NCBI GenBank assembly: GCA_016490735.1
Contig: JAEMWC010000001.1
Location: 2,880,001-2,944,000 of the forward strand
Source: Pachyseris speciosa
Taxonomy: Eukaryota; Cnidaria; Anthozoa; Scleractinia; Pachyseridae
Length of the DNA: 64,000 nt
Direction of reading: 5' to 3'
The translations under genes and the position numbers were made by a program. The notes below the pieces were generated by a model that was not told the origin of the DNA, did no database searches, and worked only from the letters and a program-made list of their open reading frames with translations. This document shows, piece after piece, positions 45,101 through 59,900 of this stretch. Each line of letters begins with the position of its first letter. The first letter of the stretch is position 1.

Positions 45101-46641
45101 CGACAAAACCATGAATCTGGGGTCCTTACCATTTACAAGGAAAACCCGGAAATTCTGGTTGGAAAATGAAATGGTACATACCATTCCATTTGGAGCGTTT
45201 CAGAAATTATAGGACATCGACTTATATCAATGCAATTTTTCTTTTCTTTTTGAGATTTCCAGTTGATACTAGTACATTTTGTGATTTGTCCATTTTGCGT
45301 TTGGACAAGCAGCGCACTGAATATTTACACCTAAAATTTCTACTCGGATGGATCGTGTAAATGGTAAGCGCCCCACGTTGTTGTTGTTTTGCAGAGGACG
45401 GCAAAGAAATGTACCAAATGTAAAACGCACGTGCAGAGCCATTGTTTTTGCTCATTTGACCCATTGTTTTGTGGCGTTTTCGTTGCGCGCTTAAACTCTG
45501 TAATGCCACAACAACAGTCACGGTCGCAATCGCACTCAATGTCAGAATAACTATGATCATAGCCATGATCATGGCCAAATGATAACGATTGTGGGGTTGC
45601 GCGGGATAAGAGAAAGAACGATTAAGTAACAGTAAGACTGCAATTGTTTGTAATGGTTTGTTTTAGCTTGCCAACCATAGCTTTTACATCTCACATCCAA
45701 CCCAAGAACTGTTCTTGTTTCCAGCCGCGCGATCCCGACAAACATACCGACCCACACGTACCACAGCCGAATGAGCACACTTGCAACGTTTGAAAATTTC
45801 CGTGCAAGCCACGCAAGATTAACGCCTTTCTTCAGCCATTTGATGTTAGTAAAGTTTTAGTTTATTTGTCCTTTCCTTCGCCAATAACCTGAAAATTTTG
45901 CAGCTTCATGGTTTTAAACATTTTTTTAGCTGTTTATGTAGCAAGTCTGGCAAGACGAAAGATAGTTGCTATGCACGTAACACTGAAAATGGTTGTAAAA
46001 ATTAGGAGAAACGTTCACCTTTTACCAGCTGCTGCAAGATTATTCCTTGTATCATTATTCAAATGTGCTGCCGCAAATAGCTCTTCAAACATACATTATA
46101 ACACGAAAACAATTGTTGATTGGCATCGCTTTCGTCGATAATCACTCGCCTTTAGCAATTCCGCCAAACCTTTAATGAAAACTTATTACTTTTTTAAGTA
46201 ACTAAAACCACACCACAGCACTGAAAATTGCCGCCGACTTGAGAAAAGTCCACTAAACGACTACATTTTAGGATACCACACTGTACGAATAACAAAAATA
46301 CCATGCACTGGAAAGTGCCACTGAAGTGCCGCTTGAAAGCTTTCACTTGAAGGCATGCAAGCCGCCACATAGGCGAATTTTCTTATAAGCTGTCAATCGA
46401 TTCTAAACACTGAACGGGACATTTACAGCTAAATCGGCGAAGAACGATATAAATTGATCCATTAAATCGGCCTGACTTTTAATGCAGCGATTTTATGATG
46501 AATTGTGCGGTAGGGAAGAAACAAATGAAGAATGATCCTCGCAGTTGTGAACGCAATTTGTGCAATTGCGAAAAGAAACCTGAAAAAAATTCAGGACTTC
46601 AACGGGGTTTGAACCCGTGACCTCGCGCTTACCGGTGCGAT

Positions 46642-46682
<41 letters not shown>

Positions 46683-49600
46683 AGGTCAATTGTGGGTTCA
46701 TATGTTCCTGTGAAAGAAATGAGTGTGAATAATATATGAAATGAATCATATATGAACTGCGTTCACAGCGTTCACTGCGTTTCCGCAGTTCATATATGAT
46801 TCATTTCATATATCATTCACAGGGAAGAAACACTAAGCGAGTTTTTCCCCACGCCAATAAAGGATAAAAATAATTGCCGTGTACGAGCCAGGCCAAATAT
46901 TTATTTTGCTTTTTTCTAAAGATTTTTTCGTCTAACAATAGGTAGAATGAAATGCAAAGGAAAACTTGGCAGGCAAGTCTCACTTTAGCTGTGCTCTGTG
47001 GTTAACGTCCCAAGGAAACTATTCAGCATTGGAGATAACAAATTCAAATGAAGGCTACTCTGCGATGTTGTTTATTATGTTGCGCGAGACAGTTTTAACT
47101 TTTGAGTCTGTGGATGAAATTCTAAGGTTTACTAATCAAGCCTTATAGTAGCACTTCTCTGGTGTAGTTGATATGCCGCATAAGGTAGTCACAAAAATCA
47201 AGTGTGAAGACCTAAAATTACCATCCCGGCGGGGATGTGAATTCTTTCCGATACCTGGAAAGAAGAGAATTTAGACCAGGATTTTGTTCTAAGGGGTAAA
47301 GTTTTTATCGAGAAAATTAAAAGTTACAAAGAACCTTTGATACTCACGTTTTGAGAATATAAAACCCAATACTTCGACCGACATTTGTTCGACCTTTTTT
47401 TGTTTATTAACTACTGCGAAGTTTACTTTCATGTAAACTTGTCGGTTCAATAAACTACCTTTACAAACGATGACACTCTTGCCAACAAATTAATTCTTAG
47501 ATTGTTGTTATTCAAACGATTATTACACTAACGGAGCGTTCGCTAAACGCCGGATTCAAATGCCATCTATTTCATATGCGGTCAACTCGTTATTCGACTG
47601 TTCTACAACTGAATTTTCCTGCTGCGGTAAATTATCACTGTTCTGATTCTCAGTTTTGTTTTGTTGGACTTTTCCTTCGCACTGTGGTGTCACTTTAACG
47701 CTAACCTTGGAATTTCGCGCACGAAATAATCGTCTCTCGATTTCTTCAGTCTCCGTGATGTGTACAGTTCTGCAGATGAGTTCAATAAAAGCAATTCGAA
47801 ACTGTTTTATCCTAACTGAGTAAATAATTGGATTGACAAGGGAATTTAACAGACCTAACGTTAAAGAAAATAACAAAGAAATGTTGACAGTTTCAGGAGA
47901 CATCTCACTCCTGAATCCCAACATGGGAACGTAAAACACCATAAAAGGTACAAACATACACAACACCAGCGCCGCAAGTAAAAGACTTGTCACTTTAAAC
48001 GCCTTTTTATCTTTTTCAAATTGTTCCCTTGCATCACGTGTGACTTGTTGACCTGCAAGACGCTGCTCATGTCGGCGGGTTTTACGGTAAACTGTAAAAT
48101 GGCAAAACACGATGAAGGCCAGAGATAGAAAAATCAGTGAAATCCTGATGCGGAAAAAGAAACTAGAGTCGACAAGAACCAAAACGCGAAGAATTATCGC
48201 CAGGAACCACGCCAAGGCAGAAGCAACTAGTAAACGGGCTTCAGTGACGAGGGTGGCGTACGCAAAAGTGTGCTTTATTGCTAGATACCTTTCTCCACTT
48301 AACAAGGCCAAATGGAAAAGGGAACTTCCAACCAGGCAGCCCAGACCAGTTTTAAGAACAACCAAAACACAAAATGCTCTGGGATCGCCAAGTAACACCA
48401 TTATTAGGAACGTGATAACGGTGGGCTGAAGTATGATGCCGACTGTGAAGTCAGTTGACGCCAGTAATGCAAGCACGACATTCGTCTTGATGTTCCTCAG
48501 TCGGGATTTAAACTTCACTGCGATCATCACTAGCGCATTTAAAACAGTGGTCAAAGGAAAGGTAAGGATGTGGACTATTATAAAAAAGATAAGAGCTGTT
48601 GTAGCTAAAGGTGAAGGATTCTCCAGCCTTTCTCTTACTAAGTTCACAGTTTCGCATCCTGAAGTGCCTCTGTGGCTGGCGTTCATGGCTTCTTCTTTGC
48701 TACAGAGCTTCGCTGTGGTTTGTGAGCTGAAAGAACTGCTCTCACTCGTCCTTGCGCTTAAGCTGCCTTGTTTGAGTGCATTTGCATTATAAAGAAAGAG
48801 CTTTTTCACCTGGGTTCTTTTATGTCTTGTTCAAGTCGGTTTCTCCGCAGTTCAAGTCCACTGTTAATTGGGTTGCGGAGTGGATAATATCTACTTAAAT
48901 AACATTCGATACATTTGTAAAGTCGTTTTAAAAGAATTCCCTCAAAACGTAACGAGGTAGATTTGTCTTGGCAAGTCCTGCAGTTGGTCGTAACAAAAAT
49001 TCTCAGAACATATTGAAAATATGAAGTAAGTAAAAAGTTAATCTCTCAAATTTTTCACTGAAAAGAATATTTTCTTGTTTTCAGCTGCTCGAAATAACCC
49101 TAAATGAGCCCCTAAATTAAAATGCGCGTTAATATGCCGTTAAGAAATATATTTTTAAGTAATTATGAACTGAGTTAATTGATACGCAAAATAAACTGAG
49201 AATAAAATGCTAGAGCCACTACCAAGAAACGTCAACGTCACTATAACACTGATCTTCGGTCGGGGGGGGGGGGTATGTATTGGCTATATAGGTATGTGCG
49301 GCCCCAAAGGGTATGATTTTTTAGCCGTTTTGGTCTGAAATAGGGTATCGATTTTTGCCATTTTGATCTGAAATAGGGTATGGTTTTTGCACTCTAGTCT
49401 TGAATTCCGTGTTTTTTTTTTTAGAAGACGCTACTTCTTCACCTTTTGGCGATAAGACCATCAACAAAAGCCCAGCCCTTTTTTGTCTTTTCATTATGTT
49501 TACGCCTACCATGTACGTGAAATAGGTCTGAAATAGGGTATCGAATTTTTGGTCTGGTCTGAAATAGGGTGGGGAAAATCGCAGGTTCTGGTCTGAAATA

Positions 49601-50817
49601 GGGTAAGTGTTTCAGGAAGCGGGCCGCACACCCCCACCCAATTTTTCTGGGAGTACCCCCCCCCCCCCCCCCCGCCCCAGGGTCTTCGATGCGGACTTTG
49701 AAAAGATCGAATTTTGGTATCTCCTTGCTCACCGATCTGAAAATTTTAGACTGGGTTAATGTAGTATTTCAAGATAGCCAGTGCAACAAATAGGCAGAAG
49801 TCCGAAGACAAAATTAAATATTTCGGCAAAGATGAAAGCAGATACCGCTCACATTTACGCAGAGTGTACAGTATTTAAAGTTATTGCCAGTTCACCAGTT
49901 GTTCCGTATCTAATAAAATACGTCTTAGGCCCGGTTCATACGCCACATTTCTGCCGTGTCGAATTCAATTCAATTAAGTGCGGCAGAAATGCGACTGTTG
50001 ATTCATACGTCGCACTTCTGCCGCATGTAATTCGTACTACACATTATACTTCCGATTGTGCTTCTTATGTCTCGAGAAAATGTCTAAAATGCAACAAAAG
50101 TTTACCGTTCCTTCCTTAGAACCCGGCCGCGGTATGTAAATCTATGTATTAGATTCAACACGGCAGAAATTCGACGTTTGAATCGGCGCCGCATTTCTGC
50201 CGGATAATGCGACAAGTCCAGTCGAACGTGCGGCAGAAACTCGGCAGCTGATTCAGACGTCGAACTTCTGTCGAATTTAATTAGTTTGAATTCGACACGG
50301 CAGAAATGCGACGTATGAACCGGGCCTTAGGAAGCAGAAGTGAAGAATTCTCTCTGGTTCGTGAACACAAAGTATCTAACTTGGCTTACACGAAAACTGA
50401 GAGCAAAATTTGCCATCCATTTTTTTCTAATTTCTACCTGTGTATTGTTAAAGCAATTTCTTTTTTACGATTCACACTTTCTTAATGAACTGAATGCCTA
50501 AAAAGCGACATTCACGAGGATCAAACGACGGTCCTTTTTCGCTTTATTCCGCGGGTCATTCAGTCAATCGCAAATGCTGTGATACAATAAGCGATTAAAA
50601 GATTATGAACCAGCAAAGCATGAATCAGCCGCCATCGTAGAGAAGGATAGTACGGCGGCAGACTCTGTTGACCTTTTTAAAAAGCCATGTTTGCAACATT
50701 AAATTAAACTGCCGTACCAATCTAACTGATCGGTGTTTTGTCAGACAAATTTATCAAGTAGCCATGAAGTTCGGCTTATGATCAGAGCAGCGTATGAATC
50801 AGGGTGTATTGAGTATA

Positions 50818-50858
<41 letters not shown>

Positions 50859-50885
50859 GAAGTGAAACACGAAAATCTGTCAACG

Positions 50886-50916
<31 letters not shown>

Positions 50917-53900
50917 GGATTCGATTAGCTGACGTTTCGAGCGTTAGCCCTTCGTCGGAGCGAGGATCAAACCGACGAAGGGCTAACGCTCGAAACGTCA
51001 GCTAATCGAATCCTGTACGGTGGTCAATTTGTATTGAGTATAGTTAACGTTTCTGCGTCTTGTCACAAAAATTTGAATATTCAGTTTCTCAAGCGCCATG
51101 TTTGCCGGACTTTAAACAGAAATAGAAAACAACCAACCAATGAGTTCGCTAGCCTTCTACGCAAACTTCTTTGGGCTCGTCACACGAAGTCCACAGAACG
51201 TCCAACCTCGTTCCCAGGGTCTCTCCTAACTAGGTTGCAGAACGTCTGCGTAGGAGGTTATCACTTCGCAAAAATATCGAAAAGTAATGTCAAGTTATCG
51301 CATCCTTTCAAATTCCTTTCAAAGGAGGCTGACTAAACGATGTTTCAGAAAAATATCCAAGCTGACACAAATTTCGATAGTCTTTGGTTTCACTCTGTAA
51401 ATATACTTCGAAGGCTCACATTCTAAACCGTTCGATAAGCGTTTCCTTGTCTCAAACAGTGAGCAGAAAGATCATATTCAAAGTCACCTCTACTAACTAT
51501 AGAAAGATTCTTTGATGGATCCCCCGGGATGCAAGGTGACGTTTTGTTGAATATCACATGAGGAGACGAACGACCGCCGGGCTGCCCAAAGTGAGATAAA
51601 CAACGAGAGCAGCTAGTGTTCCCTCGGTCTTGTTTCTTGGCTCGCACGCTTTCTCACCTTTTCCCCGAACCAAGAGCGTCCAAGTGCGTGGTACAGCATA
51701 ACCACATACTGATGTATTAACTAAGGTGACATGAGGATGTGAACTTTTTTGTCACTGTAATGTTCAGTTTAAGTCAATATCGTTTTGATGTATTTGAAAG
51801 GATATCGTTCTCTAGCTTCATCGGTGCTTTCCTAATTGCACTTAATCAACGGAATTTAGACCCCAAATTACTGAGCGTCATCCGCCTTTCCAAACCTTCT
51901 AGCTGGCAAACCAAAACGAGACAGGCGTTGATTCTAGGGTTAGGCTTTTTGAAATGTTATGAAAATTCAAGGAGTCATTTAACCCTTTCACTCCCAATAG
52001 TTAAGGGCGATAGTTCCAAACAACTGCGAGGATCATTCTTCATTTGATGTGAGTTTTTTAACCCTTTGACTCCCAAGGGGTGTCCCTTTGACAAGTAAAA
52101 TCTTCTGACGTTAGACAGGGTAAAATGTATAAAGTCACTCTTACGGGGAAAGGGTTAAAAACAAAACAGCGCGGTTTTCAGCATATTAACTACGAATACT
52201 GACCGGTGTTTTGAAATCCGTTTGTAAAACAGAAGAAGTCAACAGCGGTTAGTGACAGAAGGTGATACAAGAACTGCTCCTTCTCCTCTTCAGTTCGCAG
52301 AAAAGCGTACTCCTTATACCGCTCCCTGTAACAACATGAGTACGTACGTGGTTAGATAAAACGGTACACACTTTTCGCTTCAATCAGTAGAGCGCAAGTG
52401 AATAGCGCTATTCCCTCTCGGGTATACCCTCGATTGAGTGTTATAAATCAAATTAGCGACCCTTGGTGTACAGAAAATGAAATAACCCCCAGGGTGATAA
52501 AGTGATACCGTGATCGTCGCAGAACTTAAAAGACCCTCTTTTTGTGGGCGTGATGCAAATTCATTGTTACCCCAAGGAGGTAACAATTCAGACGAGGTAG
52601 TCACGGAGCGCTTTTCATCTTTAAAAAAAAACCCGTTTGTTTCAGTGATGAGAAATCAAATTGAATGGGAGAAAAAATGGATTAGCGACAGGGATAACCG
52701 TATTCCTCTTTACTCGATTTAACCGATCAAAGTAACGAAAATCAGAAATGGCAAATAGTTCTTAGAAGAAAGACATTAAACGTTAGAAAAGAGAGAAATT
52801 ATCAAACGATTTGTAACTGTTGGTATCACAAACGGCTGTTTGGCCTCACCTGAGAAGATCTGCATTTGAAAGAACTTGCTTTAAGTGTTTAGAGAGTACC
52901 TTCTTCTCAAGAGCAAGCCTGTTAGGATAAAATTGAGAAAAAAAACCAAACAAACACACTATGGAGGATAATACGTGGCCGAGCGGAGATATGAAATTTC
53001 TCTCCTCGTGTTGAAAAATATTTCACGAGTGAGCGCAGCAAATCAGTGGAATATTTTTCAACACTCGAAGAGAAATTTCGTATCTCCAAACGGCCATGTA
53101 ATGTTCTGTTTATTATATTAACACCAATGAAACAAAAAACCATTTCCCTTTTCGCTGCGAAAGGCGCGACCTATTATGCAACCATAGCAACGGTGATCTT
53201 TTCACGCGTGAAGATATATGGGTTATTGGCCAAGGGTGAGGTCAAGATGGCTGGATATTGGCCAAGTTCTTTTTTGTGTGTGTGTTTATGGACCGAGACG
53301 AAGTCAATCCGCACAGCAGGAGAATTGATTTGTCTTGACCGCTGAAAGAGCCAGTCATAAAATAAAACATGTTATTGACACGTGTGAAGATATCATGTTT
53401 TCACGCGAAAGCTCACCTGGTATTTCATTGGTGTTTATATAATAAAGGATGTTATGAAAAGATTATTAAGAGAGGTGATAAAACAAACAGAACACATTCT
53501 TCCACACCCAGAAATCACACTTTCTTTACATTGTACAAATGCAGGGTAGATCTTCCATGCCAAATACAAATGCATAGTCTGGACCTGTAACATAAACTAT
53601 TTCCCCAAATATACCACTCATTTGTTCAAGAATCCAGCAAGATTTTCATACCATGGATTTCAAACCGATGTAAATCTGTTTAATCGTACCATCACCTGCT
53701 TCTTCTGAAAAAGGCGCAGAACCTGCAAAGAATTGTCGCCCCGAGTGACTGATGCCACACATCCAGACCCATGTCTGTCTTGGGCCAACTGATATCGTGC
53801 TAACAAGTTGAGGGATCGCGCACTGTAACATGGGAAGGTGTCCATGAACTCACCTGATCCAAGCTCGCGCATGCCCAATGTCTGTTCTGATCTCCGTCAT

Positions 53901-56900
53901 ACCTTGCACATGACTAATGCAGCGGAATAGAAAAAAAGAAATGCTTGTCAGCTAGAGCTGTGAAGGGATGGAGTTCTTTTATCTTCTACATAGGTTTAAA
54001 AAAATGTTCCACTTCAATGAAAATCAAAAATGGGACTGTCGATTAAGCTTCTGTATGCATTGTAATCAAAAATCCAAAATGTTGTCTAATTTTTGTGTCT
54101 ACTGCTCGAGCAGATAGACACTTTGCTATATACCAAAAGCTCTTAGCGTTAACTTTGGCAGATAATCGTAGCCAATCAAACCTGAAGATTAATTCGGCTC
54201 TTCTCGGCATTTTGCAATCCAATCAGAAACTGTTTAATTCCCGACCAAACGACGGAAGTGTAGACGACAGTAGATCGACTGCAGAAAACTCTGGCTTTAA
54301 TCAGTTGGCGCGTTCCGCTTTTCAAAACTTCCACAAGTTGTCACTGAAATTCCGACACAGTTTTTTTTCGATTTTTAACCCAGCGCCCCGGGAGGTTCTC
54401 CCAGAAAAAAATTGGGTTGGGGTGTGCGGCCCGCTTCCTGAAACCCTTACTCTATTTCACACCAAAATCTGCGATTTTCCCTACCCTATTTCAGACCTGA
54501 CCAAACATTTCATACCCTATTTCAGATCTATTTCACGTACACAGTTGGCGTAAACATAATTAAAAGACAAAAATAAGGGCTTTTATTGATGGGCTTATCG
54601 GCTAAAGATGAAGAAGTAGCTTCTTCTAAAAAACATACCGAATTCAAGACAAGAGCGCACAAACCATACCCTATTTCAGACCAAAATGCTCAAAATTGAT
54701 ACCCTATTTCAGACAAAAACGGCTAAAAAACCATACCCTTTGGGGCCGCACATACCTATATAGCCCATATAAGTTAGTACCCCCCCCCCACCCGGGCCCC
54801 GCGCTAACCCCCCTTCTCTCTTCTTAGTGTTTCCACCATTTTAATCAACACAAGCGACGCAAAGGACAAAATCATCTTACGACGTCCGGGAACTCACGTG
54901 CCAGTTATTCTATTACACTAGAGAATTCTCATCTGAAAGTTTTCGTATTTCACGAACCGATTGACGTCTTGAAAAAATTTGCCAGACATGCTTCGTAATC
55001 ACTTTGTACGTCTCACACTTGCATAGTTTGAAATTTGACCTAGTAAGATTACGAGACTTCATGTCGGGGTCAAGTAACGCAACATTTATGCCGAATACGC
55101 TCTTCAGCGACTTCGAGGATTTGAGAGAGAAATCTCCTCAAATGAACATAATATGGGTATAAATCTAGGTTACCTTTAAGTTGAATGGTGGTAAATCACG
55201 TTTGATTCCCCTCAATTTTTTCAAAATTCCTTTGGCCGGTTTGTTGACAAAATCTTCTTACAGCTGCGGGAACTCACGTGTCACTGAATTAAGCTCATTC
55301 TGTTACACTGGAAAATTCCCTCATCTGAAAGTTTTCGTATTTACGAACCGATTGATGCATCCTTCGTAATCTTTGTATTTGTTCTGATGAAAAGAAAACT
55401 ATATTTTTAAGTTTCACTGTTTTGCATTTTGTACGCCTCACCACTTGCATTTACACGGAATACGCTCTTCAGCGACTTTGAGGATCTCCTCAAGTAAACC
55501 ATAATTTGGGTATAAATTTCGCTTGCCTTTAAGTTGAATGGTGTTAAATCACGTTTTATTCCCATTATTATTGCTTCAAAATTCCTTTGGCCGGTTTGTT
55601 GACGCGCAAACATCTCAAAATAATGGTAACTGTCTGTGACGCGAGTGTTTCTAACATCCCAAGGTATTTTGTATTTAACGTCCTGAGGTAGTAGACACAT
55701 GTACCCACTTGGGTACCGATTTTTCCCTCTTGCTCTTAGTTTTGATTTGTTTGTTCGACTTCATTTAAAGTCAGCTACAGTGTTTTTTCAATCGTTGCCA
55801 GACACATTAAGACAGAGTCAACACCACGACCGTGCGGTGAATTACGCCATTTCCAAGGTTCACTTCTAGATTCATATTTCAAACAAAACATTGTTGAATT
55901 TAAAGTGCATATGACACAAAATTTTTCATTAGCTTGTTCGAAAGAGCTTTCAAAATGATGAAGAACGGTGTTTATTTTATTGTGATAACACTCTTGGTTG
56001 CCAAGTTGTTCAAGATTTTGATTTATGCAAATTAGAACACTTGTGACGTCACAAGGTGGACACAAAATGAAGTAAAATCACAAAATATGGAATATCTGTG
56101 CAAATACTAAGTCTACAGGGTTGAAATTTTGCATGGTTGATGTGCTGCCTGAACTACACATTGTCATAGTGGTTATGATGTCACTATAGCAACATAATCG
56201 TTACCAGACCTCTGCCTTCCCAAAGGATAAAATCAGAGTTTCCCTCCCCAAGAAGTGCTATGTGCTCTTGATGTTCATTCAGTGGGTGCAGGGGAATATG
56301 GGCATTACACAGTACAAGTATAAGAAAGTCTGTCAATCCTGAATCTGGTTTAACTGATGGATCAGTTCAAACAAAGGTGGAAGACTGACGATTAGATGAG
56401 GAAAGTTATTGAAGGTTTTTCAAATTTTCGGTTAAAACAGGTAGCGCAGTGAACCACTGACTACAACTTACTACTGGGAAGGTAGCAAGTGTTGCTTGGA
56501 AAAGGGCAGTTTTCATTTTTCATTTTGTCTCCGGTATGGAAGCAAGTTTCTGGGGTAAGATTAATATTAACTGTGCAACTAAATCTGACAGTGTCATCAT
56601 GTGAGTGTTGCTATTCAGGGTATACCTCATGTCAGCTAACACAGAGCTGATAGTAGGCTGTTGCTGTGACAACTGAATTGACTGCAGCATGTTTGTGATG
56701 TCTGGAGATGTGCATCGCCTCCTCATCTGACTCTGTATGTCCTCTTCTCTCGAAGCTACAAAAAGAGATGCAATAATAATTTTACCATTTACAAGTACAG
56801 GCAAAACTCCTTGCAAACACCTCCCAGAAGCAGACGCAAACAAACCATTATGTAATTTCTGACGGTTCAGTGGCATGGGAAGGAATTAGTCAGAAATTTT

Positions 56901-59900
56901 AAATACTCTGACGGCAAGATGTCGAGGGTCACGTGTTCTCATGGGATGCTTGGGGACTATTTAGCAGATGATTCTTCTCATCCTACGTCAGTCAGTCCTC
57001 CTGGTCCGGTGCCAGAATTATAACCTCCTGTAAGTGGACAGTATGCTTACAGGAGATTTGAGTGTACTGTGCTGTGAAAACCTTTTCAACCCTAGTCCCA
57101 TGGCACTGGAAACTCCCCACTTATTGAATACTTCTATACTTCAAATGAAACAGACATTTGATAACATTCCATTGTATTCAGCATTCTACCTGCCATTGGT
57201 GACAAACTGTTGGTATCTTGACTGTATGTTGGAACAACTTCTTCAACCTCTGTACACTCAAGCTGAAACGCTAATAAGTGTGACCACAAAGCAGATTTAC
57301 CCTAAGAAAATACAAAGGAAATAAGCCGCTGTAAACTAAGTTCAAGAGTTTCATTGCAGAGAATGAAAAGAACCTACACCCCTATGAACCTTGCATAAAA
57401 CCATGTCACGACACAGCCCTGGAAACTGATTAAGAGTATGATTTGAAAAAAAAAAAAAAAAAAAACAGGAGCCAAAGTAAAATTTCATGTAACAAGGGGG
57501 TCGTAAAAGGTCTTTCAGAGACATCATCTCCAATTTAACAGGTATACTGAGGAGTCTTGAAGCCTTAAACAAGGCTATCTTTCATGTCTCAATCTTTTTT
57601 GAAGGCTAAAATTAATATGCCTCAGACTTGCCCAAAAAAGCTGGTTTCGCTGTTCTACAAAGTGTCAAATTTGCCATGCTACCTCTTAAATACCACACCA
57701 CTGAGATTAAAACATGTACCGGTATAGTGGAACCTCTATATAACGAAGTCCTCGATATAATGAGCAATATTTTTCAGTCCGACCTTTTAAAATGTATAGA
57801 AAAGGACCTCGATATAACGAACGTTAGAGAAGTGCATCACCCGCTTAGAAAATGTCTAATAACTAGATGTATCAGGAGCAAATTCACTATTTCTGTTACA
57901 GAAGGTCTCAAAGTTTGTACAATTAATACAAAACAATACAATAATGTAAATACAATACTTTATTTAGACAAAGTAAAAATATAGGTAAATAAAATTAGAG
58001 ATACACTGGTTTTGTCTGATGTAGAAAACCTTTTATGTTGATTTTGTACAGTAAAAAGACTTTTAGTGTAGAAAGTATTGGTGTGTTATGAATTGCGTTA
58101 GTAGTGCAACTTGTGTATTGTTAAATAAGAATTATGATGTAAGTAACGTAAACGTACTGTAATTACTTTTGAATTCTAGTCCTGTAATCGGTGTAATTAT
58201 TGTTCCCTTCTTTCGTGTGTATGCAGCATTGTATAGTATTGTATTGTGTGGTATTAACAAAATGCAAAAAAAAAAAAAGGAAAGAAAACCTTTTATTGAT
58301 ATATAATTTTAGAGATTTAAGGAGCTGGCTGCTCTAACATCCTTTGGGAGACTGATCCAGAGAAAAGCTTCACTGTAGACAAAGCTGTGTTTTAGGTAGT
58401 TTGTTCTCAGCCTCCGTCTTGCTAGTCATTGGTAAGATCTATATAGCACTAGACAGAGTAACTTATGGGATGGACGACTCACAGCTGGCTCTTCCAAAAA
58501 TAATCTGGCATTCAATTGCCTAGACAATCTTGCACTTACATACAAATAATCATTTATTGTGACCAACTAACAAGGTCACAAATGTGAGAATGAATATATG
58601 AAAATCATATATTTGAACTGCGGATTAAAGAATGAATATGTGAATGATCATCACAGTTATGAACTACTTATTACGCAGCAGTGAAAATAAAGCCTGAAAA
58701 AAGTTCAGGCATGTGAGGGATCGACCCCACAACCCCTGCGATACTGGTGCAGCGTTCTACAGACTGAGCTAACAAGCCAACTGGGTGCCAGTTGGTTTGT
58801 TATGTACCCGTGAGTGATGAATATGTGAGAATGAATGTGTTGTGGCTCAATTTTATCAATGGCTTAATTTTTTTCCCTCTGTTTTTGGGTGTGATAATGT
58901 ATGGTAATGCACTGTAACGTACAATAATTAGTTTAAAACAAAGGGAGCAAAAAATTAAACCAAGGATAAAAATTAACCACAACAAATAATTTATGAAAAT
59001 CATATATTTGAATTGCAGATTAAAGAATGAATATGTGAATGATCATCACAGTTATGAACACTACTTGTGCAGTGGTAGTTAATTAATCAGTAGGCTTTAT
59101 TTTCACTACTACTTAAGTAGTGTTCATAACTGTGATGATCATTCAAATATTCAAGATCACAAATGGTGATTTCAGAACACATTACTCAGAGACAACAAAA
59201 AAATACAAATTCCCAGGTCACTGACACTCTGGTTTTCTCTCATTCTATTCTATGTCCAAATTTTCAGTGGTAAATGTTAGCTAACCAAAATGTACTAAAT
59301 AGAATTATCTGTCTATTCTCTTCTCTAAGTCATAATTATTTTTGACAAATTTAAGTCAGATATTCATGACTAATTGAGGGACCAAGAGAAATGTCTGGAC
59401 AACCATTGAGAATGGAAAACAGAGGTCCAGAAAATAATCATGAAAATCTGGTATGGTCAAAAATTAGGGTGCATATTAAACATTTGCATGGATAAAATAT
59501 GGGTAAATACAGTAGGTTTATCCAGCAGATAAGTTGCTATCCAGCAGAAAAAATATACTGCAACTGATACAGTTTTATCCACTGGATAAAGCTATTCACT
59601 CTTTGAACAACTGAAGCCAAGGTAATTGATATCTAATTAATCAATTTCACTGCATTCAATTTTCAGCTGAATCATTGGAACTAAGTATTTCTCTGAGCAT
59701 AATTAGCAAATGACCCCCTTTAAGTGGTTTATGCATAAATATTGAAGTGTAAAGCACTTTGCTGAAATAAAATATTTCAGCCTAATGCATTACCTTGAAA
59801 TACTTTATGCCAGCAAGCCAAAAGAGGTTACACTATGTACTTATTTTTTACTTAATTTACTTATTTTCTATACAAGGAAGATGATGGATGATTGACTGTG

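Noticed and set aside
48112..48792. Forward frames opposite the GPCR
   Set aside because: Shadow frames of the GPCR gene with no motifs.
49258..50326. CRISPR-like array from regularly repeated words
   Set aside because: Repeats are irregularly spaced, lie inside inverted-repeat elements and in animal introns; no cas genes.
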